A stretch of 64,000 bases of DNA from contig OX123185.2 in the NCBI GenBank assembly GCA_944739405.2, positions 6,011,840 to 6,075,839 on the forward strand. Reading direction: 5' to 3'. Of the stretch, positions 45,316-56,872 are shown piece by piece; position 1 is the stretch's first letter; every line of letters begins with the position of its first letter. The DNA is from Euclidia mi. Taxonomy: Eukaryota > Arthropoda > Insecta > Lepidoptera > Erebidae. The position numbers were made by a program, and so were the translations under genes. The notes below the pieces were generated by a model. That model was not told the origin of the DNA. It searched no databases and saw only the letters and a program-made list of their open reading frames with translations.

Positions 45316-46911
45316 TTAAATACTGCAGCCTAACTGTTGTCCTATCTTGGAGTTTAAATCACAAGATGTGTCAATAAAAACGTTGTTAGTACATGTACTA
45401 ACCCTATCAAATAAATTGTAAACACAAGGCTTTTTGCCTTGCTGTAAATTGTATGCTAATAGCTTAGCAATTTGTCGCTTAATATAAAATGGCAGATACA
45501 TTGTATCTTTTATCAAAGTAAATTTACTAATAAATTTATTAGTGTCAAAAAAGAATATTGCGTCACTATGACGACAAGTTATATTATACAATAACATATT
45601 CAATGTGTGTATGTGCATGTTTTCTGTATGTCTTAAGTTATTTGAGTATGGCAAAGCACATAAAATAAATTTACACCTAAATTTTGAATTAAGTCCTAGT
45701 AACACTTCAACACATTCTATTATATCCTGTCTCTTTACAGTTAAACTGTTACCAAACAATAATATGGCTGTACTATTCTCATCTAAGGGGTGTAACCTAA
45801 TCTGATTCACTAAACTAGTGTAACTATCCCCTGGCATGCAATAATTTATTACACACTGATTTGTATACTCATTGAGAAGACTACCAAAATTATGACCTAG
45901 TCTATCAGAAAAGATGTAGGTTTTATTAGTTGCTGTAGAAAGCCTAGATTTAATCATATTTGATTGCAAAGGCGATTGGTTTTGTAAATTATTGGAAAAA
46001 TTCTCAGGTAGTATAATAGTACTCGATGGCTCTGTTGGGATTAGAGTGTGAGTACAAGGACACGAGAGCTTATTGGTCAGAGACTCATACATTTCTGCAT
46101 TACATCTCACCAAGTCTACGAGCTCACCTGCCTCCACTATACGCTTGCTCAGCTCTTGTTGAGAAGCCTGGTATTTGTTGAAAATCTCATTTAAGGTGCT
46201 TTCTCTAAGTAACAGTTCTTCCCTCAAGCGATGAGTATCAGAATCATACACTAACCTACTTTGCTCCAAATTTCTAGAGTACTCAGATAGTTGATTAACT
46301 AAGTTAATGCGCTGTTTTCTGAGATTTAAATTAACCCTATGCATGTTATATTTCCTTATAGATTTATGAATTTTTTAAATTAATTTATTAACTTTAATGT
46401 AGCGTTTCAGTTTTTTATGACTAGAAAAGCTGCGTCTCATAAGCATGGTATCCTCCCTGGTCAGATCTATTGTCACAACTGGCTCCCTAATACACACATG
46501 ATCAGGCTCACTACTAACCAACTCATGATATAGGCTGCAGGTATTCGCAATCTGTTCACTGTGTTTAGTAGATTTAATTTTGGAGATGGTGTTATGAGCT
46601 TCACTCAATTCACGTTCCAGTTCAGCAACACGTCTCAGAGCTTCTTCATGAGTGTCCATGCACTGTTGGAAGTTGGACACCGTCAGTCGAAGTTGCTCAT
46701 GTTGTTCTAGGATTTCGTGATGGTGAATGTGCATCTCAGCCAGCTGTGCCTTGAGTTCAGTGTTCTTGTCTATAATTTTTTTAACTTCTTCTTCGCTGTC
46801 CTCCCTTTCCTGTAGCAGCTGGTTACACAGGATTTTTGAGCATTCCAATTCCTTAAGAGTGGTCTGTAGTTTGTCCTCCAAAACTGCCATTCTGCGGGTC
46901 ATCATTTCCAC
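45316..46911 (-). pseudogene. LINE ORF1: coiled coil plus SGNH-hydrolase-like domain, one in-frame stop
   Basis: ORF1 proteins coat LINE RNA. The first part (46911-46375; first ATG 46905) is a long coiled coil rich in Glu, Leu and Lys (LEDKLQTTLKELECS, ELERELSEAHNTISKIK). It ends at a TAA at 46375-46377. The same frame then reads KIHKSIRKYN and continues from MHRVNLNLRK to a stop at 45316. The second part has another coiled coil and, from about YIFSDRLGHNFG, a domain resembling the SGNH esterase of CR1/L2 ORF1: block III-like LLFGNSLT and a C-terminal block KDTMYLPFYIKRQIAKLL. The usual GDS serine motif reads FSDR and the DxxH motif has Tyr, so catalysis is doubtful. The stop is either a single mutation or bypassed. 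Confidence 0.7.
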
Positions 46912-46949
46912 AGACCTACCCCGTAGGCACCTGAAATATAAGGAAGAGT

Positions 46950-47869
46950 GAGTGAAGTCAGCTGAGGGAAACTATGAAATTGGTGGATAGAAGGTTGAGT
47001 AGGAAATATTGTAGGTAGATCATAAAAAAAGAAAAAGAGAGTAAAATTGAATAAATTTAGGAACAGCTTATTTTAAATAGGTACTAAGTATTGGGGAATT
47101 TGATATTCTATTCATAGAAAAGTAATGAACATAAAAGTTTGATAGATTTATAAAACAATAATATGTAATTAACAAGGTGAGTATCACTTATTGGTAATGT
47201 TTGAAATATCAATAAAACTGGAATGTAGGTACTTTAATAAATGGGCCTGTGTAACACTACTGTACTAAGTAAATATTAATATAATTTATAATAAGTAATT
47301 ATGTATTGTGTATAGTGTGTCATGTAGTATAATGGTGTCTGAGGCAAATGTTTATCGTCATCGATTTTGCTTCCACAAATTGTCAAGCAAAAGGAGACAA
47401 ACGGTGCCGCTGTGTATTGTAATTGACGTCGCTCACATATAATGAGCAGTGTTTATGTGATGTATAGTGTATTTTTATACAATAAAACGGTACAGGATTA
47501 TGTAAAGAATAATGAAAACAATACTCCCCGGGTTTCCAGATGATTTTAAATCTCGTCTCCTTTATCCGTTACTTTGACAGTTACAATTAGTCCGCCACAA
47601 ATTTTCTAGCGAGGTTTTGTCAGTAGTCCTTTGATTTGTAGATACACCAACAATTATTGGTCAGGTTTATGGGTATACACTACACTTCCAACATGGAATT
47701 TATACTTAAAACAACATAAAACTATTTTTATCATTTAAATTATTATACACGTATTGAAATGACAACTGCTCGCTAGTGTTGCCAGCGAAGGACCCTCTAA
47801 TTAAAATTCTATACGAAGAAATATTTACAGAACATACAAATAAATATATACAGAACGAAAAGAACATAA
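46950..47869. other. AT-rich, possible 5' region of the LINE
   Basis: No recognisable coding. It may include the 5' UTR of the minus-strand LINE, but I cannot place a boundary. Confidence 0.4.
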
Positions 47870-48190
47870 TTTAGAGGGCGGGCGTCATGAAATTCATCCA
47901 CATCGCCGTCAACTGGATGCGTGTCCAGAACTCTGGCAGCATTGCCACGTTGTATGGTGATACTTAACTTCTGGGCCAAATACAACCCAGCCTTCTGATC
48001 ACGTGAGGCGCCGACCAGCGAGTTCTAAAAAGAGATCTCGCACTTGGACCCCATGGCCCCAACGTTTCAACACTAAACGGCTCAAAAACGTAATTTCCCT
48101 ACTTGTACTTCCTGTACTACTTCTTGTACTTAAAACATACCTTATATCCGAACCATAACCAGCGAAAGCCATAAAGCAGCGATCGCCTAG
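47870..48190 (-). pseudogene. Decayed retrotransposon C-terminal fragment
   Basis: The minus strand reads YGSDIRYVLSTRSSTGSTSR and FLSRLVLKRWG, then with frameshifts ASRDQKAGLYLAQKLSITIQ and RGNAARVLDTHPVDGDVDEF. I recognise the LYLAQ...IQRGNAA phrase as a recurring lepidopteran retrotransposon C-terminal segment but cannot assign the clade. It has a stop at SF*NSL and a frameshift near 48045. There is no catalytic domain. Confidence 0.45.
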
Positions 48191-48362
48191 TGGAGATACC
48201 AATATACTGCACTGCAGAGGGTATCGGGTTCGAATTCACGGAGCCAGCGTGCACCAATGACTATATAGTTATGTGCGTATTAAATTGTTAATTATCGCTT
48301 TTCGCCTGCCTAGGAGAGCATGTAAAGCCATCGGTCCCGGCTGTCATGAAGATCTTTGACAG
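48175..48362 (+). mobile_element. SINE-2 head fragment, tRNA-like
   Basis: GCAGCGATCGCCTAGTGGAG (A box region), GGGTATCGGGTTCGAATTCA (B box GGTTCGAATTC), ATGTGCGTATTAAATTGTTA, GGTCCCGGCTGTCATGAAGA. Same head as 51329-51688 but the 3' half is missing; it ends near CTTTGACAG, next to the unit C leader. Confidence 0.75.
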
Positions 48363-48429
48363 AATAAAAAAAACACAGAATACAACGACAGAATAAAAAA
48401 ACCTGACACTACTAAACTCTTTTGCTGGG

Positions 48430-49340
48430 TGTGAGCCCATTGTGTATGAAAGAGTACCGCGTAAGTATTACACTACACTCTACACTTAGTGCGCAAGCGT
48501 TCCGCCCTTACAAATGGCCTACTTTACGATTAGGCGTAAAAGTTCGACCGTTAGGACTAATTAGAAAGAAAAGTTAGATTCAAATTTGCAAACTATTACG
48601 TAGTAGGTAGTTACACTAAAAGGTAGACAATTAGTACAACAATACGTACCGGTTCGCTGTAGCCGCACCTCCTCGCTTACAATAATGGAGACCTGCTAGA
48701 AGAGAACTCGAGGACGGAAAGCGAGACAATAACCCACGTAGGCGCCACTGTGACGGGTTCTGTAGTAAAACGCAGAAAAGGTTCTATGCGTTTATTTGCC
48801 GAGTATTGTCTCACTTCCCTTGCCACGAGTATGACCGACTAACAACACGACACTGGCCTGAACACTAAGGGCTGCAGTCTCCCAAGCTGTTTCCTCCGGT
48901 AGTGTGCAGGCCAGGTTGCTCGAAGGGCTGCGCGTAGCGGCAGATCCTCGCAGGCCGTTGGCTCAGCTGGCAGGTGCCGGCGGTGTGTGTGCGATGAGCG
49001 GGGCAGACTCTTCGGCAGAGGTGACGCCGAAGGCGATGCAGCAGGTGTAGCGGTCTAGGTAGTGTAGCCCGGAGCTTAAGGTAAACCTGGAACCTGAAGG
49101 ATGACCTGAGGAACCTGGATATAGCGGTATAGAATAGAGTAGCGGTAGAAGGTTAGTGTAGAGTAGCGGTGACGGCCTCTCTGTCGGCCCCTTTATATAC
49201 CGGCCCTCCATCAGCGTTGGTGTCGGCGCATTACCAAATAAGGGCAAAACTTACGAGCGCGGACGATGGCCTTCCCTGATTGGCCGAGCGTATGGACGGT
49301 ATTATGACGTACACTCGGTAGGTACCGGTCATACGTTACA
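48430..49340 (-). mobile_element. Solo-LTR-like insertion, 911 bp
   Basis: Ends TGT...ACA on both strands, interrupting the unit leader between TTTTGCTGGG and ATGGACATTG. On the minus strand a TATA box GTATATAAAG lies at 49191-49200, about 140 bp from the 5' end. AATAAA lies at 48791-48796. The GC content is well above the surroundings. These are LTR features (U3, R with poly(A) signal, U5). Target duplications are not exact (TGGG against TGGA), and no internal region is present. ORFs inside are not convincing. Family unknown. Confidence 0.5.
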
Positions 49341-49411
49341 ATGGACATTGTCCCCTAAACATGCATCGCGTATTGCAGGCGACTCTACAAATACCAGCAA
49401 ACACAAAGAAC

Positions 49412-50868
49412 AGCCAGATGCCAATCAACTATTTGTGCATCACATAAAGCGCTGTCTGTGGAACTATGATCGAACTTACAATACTCGACGCACTTTGAAC
49501 GGTGAGGTGGCTGTTTAAACTACTACGTGAATATACTTGCAGATGCCAATCAACTATTTGTGGATCACACAAAGCGCTGTCTGTGGAACCATGGATCGAA
49601 CTTACAATACTTGACGCACTTTGAACGGTGAGTGGCTGTTTAAACTACTACGTGAATGTGCTTGCAGATGCCAATCAACAATTTGTGGATCACACAAAGC
49701 GCTGTCTGTGGAACTATGGATCGAACTTACAATACTCGACGCACTTTGAACGGTGAGGTGGCTGTTTAAACTACTACGTGAATATACTTGCAGATGCCAA
49801 TCAACTATTTGTGGATCACACAAAGCGCTGTCTGTGGAACTATGGATCGAACTTACAATACTCGACGCACTTTGAACGGTGAGGTGGCTGTTTAAACTAC
49901 TACGTGAATATACTTGCAGATGCCAATCAACTATTTGTGGATCACACAAAGCGCTGTCTGTGGAACTATGGATCGAACTTACAATACTCGACGCACTTTA
50001 AACGGTGAGGTGGCTGTTTAAACTACTACGTGAATATACTTGCAGATGCCAATCAACTATTTGTGGATCACACAAAGCGCTGTTTGTGGAACTATGGATC
50101 GAACTTACAATACTCGACGCACTTTGAACGGTGAGGTGGCTGTTTAAACTACTACGTGAATATACTTGCAGATGCCAATCAACTATTTGTGGATCACACA
50201 AAGCGCTGTCTGTGGAACCATGGATCGAACTTACAATACTTGACGCACTTTGAACGGCGAGGTGGCTGTTTAAACTACTACGTGAATATACTTGCAGATG
50301 CCAATCAACTATTTGTGGATCATACAAAGCGCTGTCTGTGGAACTATGGATCGAACTTACAATACTGGACGCACTTTGAACGGCGAGGTGGCTGTTTAAA
50401 CTACTACGTGAATATACTTGCAGATGCCAATCAACTATTTGTGGATCACACAAAGCGCTGTTTGTGGAACTATGGATCGAATTTACAATACTCGACGCAC
50501 TTTGAACGGTGAGGTGGCTGTTTAAACTACTACGTGAATAGACTTGCAGATGCCAATCAACTATTTGTGGATCACACAAAGCGCTGTCTGTGGAACTATG
50601 GATCGAACTTACAATACTCGACGCACTTTGAACGGCGAGGTGGCTGTTTAAACTACTACGTGAATATACTTGCAGATGCCAATCAACTATTTGTGGATCA
50701 CACAAAGCGCTGTCTGTGGAACTATGGATCGAACTTACAATACTCGATGCACTTTGAACGGTGAGGTGGCTGTTTAAACTACTACGTGAATATACTTGCA
50801 GATGCCAAACAACTATTTGTGGATCACACAAAGCGCTCTCTGTGGAACTATGGATCGAACTTACTCAA
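49412..50868 (+). repeat. 126-bp minisatellite array, unit C, about 11.6 monomers
   Basis: Same monomer as unit B but a distinct variant set: mostly GAACGGTGAGGTGGC rather than GAACGGCGAGG, nearly all GCTGTCTG, and no 77-bp monomers. The minus strand is open over 50831-49998. The array ends abruptly after ATCGAACTTACTCAACTTCT. Confidence 0.95.
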
Positions 50869-51328
50869 CTTCTTGCAGTCAAAGTTCGGCGATAATCTTC
50901 TCTTTAGCATGCTCTGAAAATAGTTTTTAATAAACCATTATTATCTCAATAGATCGTAATTTTTTAAAATATCAGATGAATAAGAATTATGAATATGTAT
51001 TAACTACTAATTATTTTGTTTTATTTTTTGTTCAAATTAGAATTAAATATTTTACGTTTTCTTTATTGTCGACCTCTACAAATCCATCTTTAATTTAAGC
51101 TCTACCTGATTTTAGTACAACTTTGTAATTTATAATAATATCTGTTGAAAGCCTCGAAGTCTTGATTGATTGAAAACTACAAATTACTTTTCTTTGTATT
51201 TCTTCGCAATATTTATTGCAATAATTGTGATTCGCAAATAGAGAGCGAGTTCTTTATATAGTAGTATTTTACTACAGAAATCAATCAAATAAATGTTATT
51301 TGATGAGCGTACTTTAATTTAAGGATTA

Positions 51329-51688
51329 GGCAGCGATAGCCTATTGGAGAAACCAACAGACTGCCATGCATAGGGTATCTTTATAATGACTTTATAATGA
51401 CTTTTCGGGATTATGTGCGTATTGAATTGTTACTTATCGCTTGTCCCGTGCCTCGGAGAGCACGTTAGCGTCGGTCCCGGTTGTCATGAAGATCATTCAC
51501 AGTCGTTATATGGCGTCAGTACCTTCTAAATAAACGGACACTAGTCTAAACCATGGAATATCGCTATGCGCTGTTGCGGAGGTCAGACAGGCAGTCACTC
51601 TGTGGAAAAGCTAATATTCAGCCAAATTCGGTTAGACTAGAAAGCGGATCCCAGGTTGAAACTGGGATAACGCTAGAATGATGATGAG
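51329..51688 (+). mobile_element. SINE-2, full length (360 bp)
   Basis: Flanked by a 16-bp duplication with two mismatches (TTTAATTTAAGGATTA 51313-51328; TTTAATATAAAGATTA 51689-51704). The head GGCAGCGATAGCCTATTGGA is tRNA-like but the B box is lost. The middle is GGTCCCGGTTGTCATGAAGA, and the 3' part CTGGGATAACGCTAGAATGA ends in GATGATGAG. A and B lack it. Confidence 0.85.
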
Positions 51689-53500
51689 TTTAATATAAAG
51701 ATTATAATTAATAATCCATAACTTTGTTACAAAAAATCTATAGATATAATAACTTACAACTCACTTCGATCCTTAAAACATCAAACATCATAATATCAAC
51801 ATTACTTTCCATCTTAACAAGATAAGTCATTTAATAAAGCGTTACAAAATTTGACAAACAGTTCGGCAATATGTATTACCACACACATGACACGTCATCA
51901 TTGCAGATCATAAACTAGCATTTATCCTGGAATACGGTTTATAGAACATTCTGGCAAAAGTCCAACATTTTATATGAAGCCTTGTTATGATTAGGTACTC
52001 CTATAAAAAATTGCTAAGACCCGTCATATTCTATATATTCATGTATTTTAGCTGATGAAGAAGAAATAAAAGAAATCCTTGTAGCTAGTAGAAAATTGTA
52101 ATAAAATATAATGTTTATTATTCTGTTATTTGTGTTCTAATATTATCGAATGATCCTATGTGGACATATTTTATATTAGAAGTAAATATTAAGAGAATGG
52201 CGTACGTGTTGTATTTTCCAAGAATTCTTTGAACATTATAGATTACTTCAAAAATAATAATATGTGTTACGCATCGTCATGATGCAAACTACTTAAAAGT
52301 ACAGCGATATCAAAGTAACATGTCTTTAAATTTTATTTTAGTTATTCTTATTTCCTTTTCTTTTTGTAAGGAGGATTTCCTTACCTTACAAATAGGCTTG
52401 TATAGTAAGGGTCTGTGCAAATATTGAAACAGGACACTTAATATGTTTCAATTTCAACCAAACAAACATCAATACTTTTTGTGACGTAAGGGGAATGGAT
52501 ACACCGCCCTTGACATGATAGCTATTTTGTATTGAATGAAGCGATAAGGATAATGTTAGGGTTGTACTGCTAACCCCTGAAACACAGGTGAGTCTATAAA
52601 ATCTAAAAACAAAAGTGACTTATCTTTTCGTAGTCGGACAGAATCAGTTTGGTCTAAAGAAACACACCCAAAAGAAAACGTATTTATTTTAACAAACAAC
52701 GTTTAGATCTGCTTTAGGAAAGCAATACTGGAAGAAGATTGTATATTTCCTTTACAAACCAAATCACCTTAACTTCCCCTAGCCAACATTTAACCTAATA
52801 GTATTAAGATATAATACACCGCAATGATAACGTCTATTGTGTTTCGTATTTATTTCGTTCTCATTTTTCAAGGAGGATCAAAAGTCTGTGGGCTTTTGTC
52901 TGAGTCGCCACGAGGGTTCATTGTAGTAGTGGCCTACTTATGGTGTCTGACCGCTCGGTCCGAATGCCCGTGACGTTTAATGCACTCAGCCTGACATCCC
53001 CTTAAGTGCTGCCTAAGATTAATCTGCAGAATTGCCTGGGTAATTGATTTAGCACGTTCCGACGGTTTGAAGCTGTCAAACGCATAACGTTGGTATTGAA
53101 TTGAAATTCTGTTACGTTCGAAGTATAAATAAATTTGTATTTGTATGAGTGTGTGATAAGTCTTGTTAAATAACATTTATACGAATTTTATTCGACTGGT
53201 CCGAATCGCGTAATAATTTCGCCTGCTCTCACGTTTCGGCATAAGTAACCCAAGCTATAGTAGTAGGTATGCGTAAAAGTTGCAAATGTTTAAAGATATA
53301 ACTTTACTTTAAATTTTAAACTGAAATACCACAATTATCTTTTATTATATTTGCTTTTATCCCATTACGTTGCATACCTACATAATACCATCAGATTGAG
53401 AGATCCCTTCAAATATTAAACATCAAAAATGTAGCGTAATAATCAATTCAGAAAAAAAACGCTACTAAGAGCAAAATCCACCGCCACAACCACCAAACAA

Positions 53501-53745
53501 ACCCCCAAATAAAAGTTAACGCTGATGTTTGGAGCGGGCCGAGCAAAAAACTGCTATGACACTTAAAACATCCGAACTGAGGCGAAGAAAATTAAATGGC
53601 GCCCCAGTAATAATAAAAATGAGAGTTTGTTACACAATGAAAGTGTCTGCTTTCCTATATTCGGCGGCTTTGTAATCAAGAAACTGTTTGACGCAAAAGA
53701 TTGGACGTAGCTATCATATGCTTCGGCACTCACACTAACGCTGCT
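53501..53745. other. Block unusually similar between units C and A, upstream of the small ORF
   Basis: Counterpart of 9461-9701; see that entry for the comparison. Here the CGAGCAAAAAACTGC, CTATATTCGGCGG, GACGTAGC and ACGCTGC variants are the only differences I see. Confidence 0.5.
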
Positions 53746-53811
53746 TTTATGTTTGACTTTGTAACCTGTGTTGGTTTTGTGGTGTGCTGAATATGTATGT
53801 GTTGGTGAGCT

Positions 53812-54177
53812 GTGTTGTTGTATATTTCTGTATGTGTGTGTTCGGTGTTGTTTTTTCCCCCGGTGAATGTAGAGTGTATCTGCGAGTTGACCCTCTGCCG
53901 TACATGTACATTATTAACGGTCATGTACGCTGGGGATGATGTTTGCAATATTTTCCCGGATGAGAAAACTTTCCGGAATTGGCTAATTGCCTTACGGCTC
54001 TTAATAGCATATCTCTCGGAAAACTATGAGTACATTCGTCGAAATGAAAGTGATAGCCACTTTGCTAACTGTATTAGATATGTATTATACGACTTGACTT
54101 ACTCAGAAGATATCTTTATTTTTAATACCTTTGCTGTACATTACATTTGTCTAATAGCTTATTCTATTTACGATTAG
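53812..54177 (+). CDS. Small cysteine-containing ORF, unit C copy, no in-frame ATG at the head
   Basis: Open from 53812 to the stop at 54177. The ATG at 53793 is out of frame, so the first in-frame Met lies within the core (VMYAGDD). The core VECICELTLCRTC is conserved, but DDVCNIFPDE has lost the second cysteine of the C-x2-C pair and is probably degenerating. The C-terminus (DLTYSEDIFIFNTF to AYSIYD) matches B. It would need an upstream exon or non-ATG start to be expressed. Unknown family. Confidence 0.3.
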   Translation: MLLYISVCVCSVLFFPPVNVECICELTLCRTCTLLTVMYAGDDVCNIFPDEKTFRNWLIALRLLIAYLSENYEYIRRNESDSHFANCIRYVLYDLTYSEDIFIFNTFAVHYICLIAYSIYD

Positions 54178-54689
54178 TGCTTTGAATTAATAATCCTTTG
54201 ACACAAGTAGTATAGTTTGCTTGTAATTTACACTAAGTATCCTACGTTAACCGATCCGTTGGTAAACGGAGTCGCACAAAAGACATAAATTTACATGGAT
54301 ACTTATAAACATAATTATGTAAAGTATCATTTTATAATGATTGGCACTATATTAATTCTAGGAATTACTTTTCAACGATGTGTATGTTTTACCGAAAATC
54401 TATTTTATGTATGTTTATGATAGTTACGAGACGAATGTTTAAATAGTGTGTGGGAATTATAGACGCGAATATTTCCCGTCTCGTACTACAAACTTAAGAT
54501 ATAGTTATTGACATAATGGAATTCTCATACACTTATACTTAGCTTCTTTTCTATAATATAAAAAAGGTATAATATCAACCTTTTCAATACACGTTAGTAC
54601 TATTAATTATTCTGTGTCAATACCTATAAAACCTCTATACCTACAGATTGTACCGTTATATAATTTTTTATGGAAATAAAATAATCCTA

Positions 54690-54931
54690 TAATAAATAAG
54701 GTGCATAGGGTTCCCACCAAGAACTTAGGGTCCCAAGCCAACCTCACCTGCAAGTGGTGCACCTGCCGATCAACGGACGAGGCTCTGGCAAACAAAATAT
54801 CCCGATAAGCGGCAATAGGCTCGCCACCTATTACGTGGGATCAAAACACTGGCGAAAAGTGGGCGTTTAATATGCCTCTGCCTACCCCTTCGGGGAAACA
54901 GGCGTGAGTCTATGTCTGTATGTATGTATGT
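54690..54931 (+). mobile_element. SINE-1 with a variant head, unit C
   Basis: Flanked by the exact 12-bp duplication AAAATAATCCTA (54678-54689, 54932-54943). The body GGCAATAGGCTCGCCACCTA and tail CTGCCTACCCCTTCGGGGAA end in (GTAT)n. The head (GGTTCCCACCAAGAACTTAG) differs from other copies. A and B lack it. Confidence 0.85.
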
Positions 54932-55138
54932 AAAATAATCCTAAATATTTGTAAAGCTAATGGGCTGTAAAAACCCGAACAAGGCTTGTAACTTCTTGAT
55001 TGTTTTCATGAACTGCCTTGTTTGTGAACCTTATTAACAGGAGTTCGTAATAGAGTAATTTTATGTACCCTAAGTATAAACCTTTTTAAGACGATGTCAC
55101 ACCGACCGCAGCTGAGCGGCAGACAAACAGAGAAACAG

Positions 55139-55206
55139 GTAAAATGTATTTGTATAATGGATATAATGTTTTGTTGCCCTTTTTGTAGTCATTTATTTTA
55201 TTTCAG
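55139..55206 (+). other. Candidate 68-bp intron, unit C copy
   Basis: CAG|GTAAAATG to TATTTTATTTCAG, homologous to 14537-14604 and 33779-33845. The ATG at 55094 is present as in B. Confidence 0.3.
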
Positions 55207-55361
55207 TAAAAACAGCTCATGCATTTTACAGCGACTGGCCGAACGTAACTTGAGACAGGGATGCATGGCAGTCCAAGGAAGAGGCCTTCCCCAGCTGTAG
55301 GACACATTGGCAGGCTAAATAAAAAATAAAAAAACTGCTCATATAAATTTGAATACGTGTA

Positions 55362-55467
55362 TTTTATATATTTTTTATTTATAGACTCACGCCTGTAATC
55401 CCCGAAGGGGTAGGCAGGGCTGTAAATATAACACCCACATTTCGCCATGAATTATTAGGTCCCACAT
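55362..55467 (-). mobile_element. SINE-1 3' fragment, unit C
   Basis: Flanked by AATACGTGTA (55352-55361, 55468-55477). It is the same insertion as 33981-34090 in B, so it was inherited by duplication or conversion. Confidence 0.9.
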
Positions 55468-55876
55468 AATACGTGTATGTTGTTGACAATTTCTTGAGGC
55501 TTTCTCTTTTGCCTCCACTTACAATATAATTCGTAAGTAAATAGTAGTAGTAAAATCTTATTTTACTTGATCTGAGACGATTGATTGATGTTGAGTTGTC
55601 CTTGTTGCATGAGTGTTTTTTGTATGATAGCACGCCACAATACACCTAAAAATTCGAATTATTACGTACCCGTAGCAACTGCTGAATTGTTCTGTGTGGA
55701 TACTGTGTGTACCTACGGTTGTCATCAACATCTTAGCGTTGTTCTGATTGCGATTTCAAAACCTTAGCCTATAGCACTTTCTAAAACTAGGTACATCGTT
55801 TCCATTTCATTCGGGTTTTTGCATATATAGTGTTAAGTCAATCAGCACGCATTTAACAGCTCATAAGATCACCATT

Positions 55877-56107
55877 CATCATCAGCCTTTAACAGTCCAC
55901 TGCTGGACTAGGCCTCTCCTTTGAAAGGAGGAATTGGCCAACTATACCACGCTGGCCAAACGGGTTGGTATAGGGTTTGTATCAAGTTTTCATTCTCTTA
56001 CAGTGCTGTTCTATGCATAATATGCTCACTCTGTCGGCTCTTACGTAACCCATGGGATGATATGGGGTGGTGACAATCCGTATTCTTAATCCGTCACCAC
56101 ACGCACG
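55877..56107 (-). mobile_element. SINE-like element R3, unit C copy
   Basis: Flanked by ATCACCATT (55868-55876, 56108-56116). Orthologous to 15135-15366 in A; B has no insertion at 34510-34518. Confidence 0.9.
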
Positions 56108-56872
56108 ATCACCATTACGTTACGTTTAATATTTTAGGACCTAGCAGTCATTATACTCACTGTATTTTTTGCTCAGAAAATTATATACATTATTCGTCAG
56201 TAACATAACCAGTAGCCAACAATACCAAATATAAATTGTACTCAACAATTGTTTCACCTTGAAACAAAAAAAATCATTAGGTCCCGAGTTAGGTACCTTA
56301 ATGTTAGGTACCTAAATATTTGTTTTCGAACTAATATTGCAATAATATAAAACTTTTCTTATAAGACAAACATAAGCTATAACTTCTTTTGTTACCAAGC
56401 AAATAATAGACTTCACTTGATAATAAATATTTGGTCAGATTAAAAGTATTTATATTGACATTCAATACAAGTAATAATTGGACAGCAATGTCTCACAGTT
56501 TGCGATAATTTCTGATTTATAAAGTGAAATGTAATACGATGAATGAATGTGGGACGTTGAACTAAGATAGATGATTGAATGTAAACTTTAGCGACTTGTA
56601 CAAGTAAATATTTATTTATTCTTTATTTGCTGGCTGTTTTAATTACATATATACTACCCATCGGACAGAAAGTAGTATTTACCACTTATATTTGTGTATC
56701 CCTTTCTTTCGACTCAATCTCTTAGCAATTTAAAAATAAAGGTAACTAAATTATACTTTATTTGACCAGTTTAGGCGAGGTCAAAAAACAATCAAGCGTC
56801 AGTTTGATAAGTTTTATCATTAATATTTGACACCACAAAACTCCAACCACTATAATCTAAAATAAATTACAA

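Larger units (their letters stand above)
41800..46911 (-). mobile_element. Near-complete Jockey/CR1-superfamily LINE
   Basis: Two consecutive minus-strand ORFs with LINE layout: ORF1 46911-45316 and ORF2 45298-42473, then a 3' UTR to about 41800 ending in ATGAATAAATGATTTTGACT and TTAACTTTG. The 5' boundary is unclear: the ORF1 frame is open above 46905 and a 3'-splice-like TTCCTTATATTTCAG lies just upstream on the minus strand. It lies between units B and C. I did not find target duplications. Confidence 0.85.

Noticed and set aside
48963..49247. 94-codon minus-strand ORF in the LTR-like element
   Set aside because: Proline/serine-rich low-complexity reading of GC-rich LTR sequence; no domain, and it spans the TATA box.
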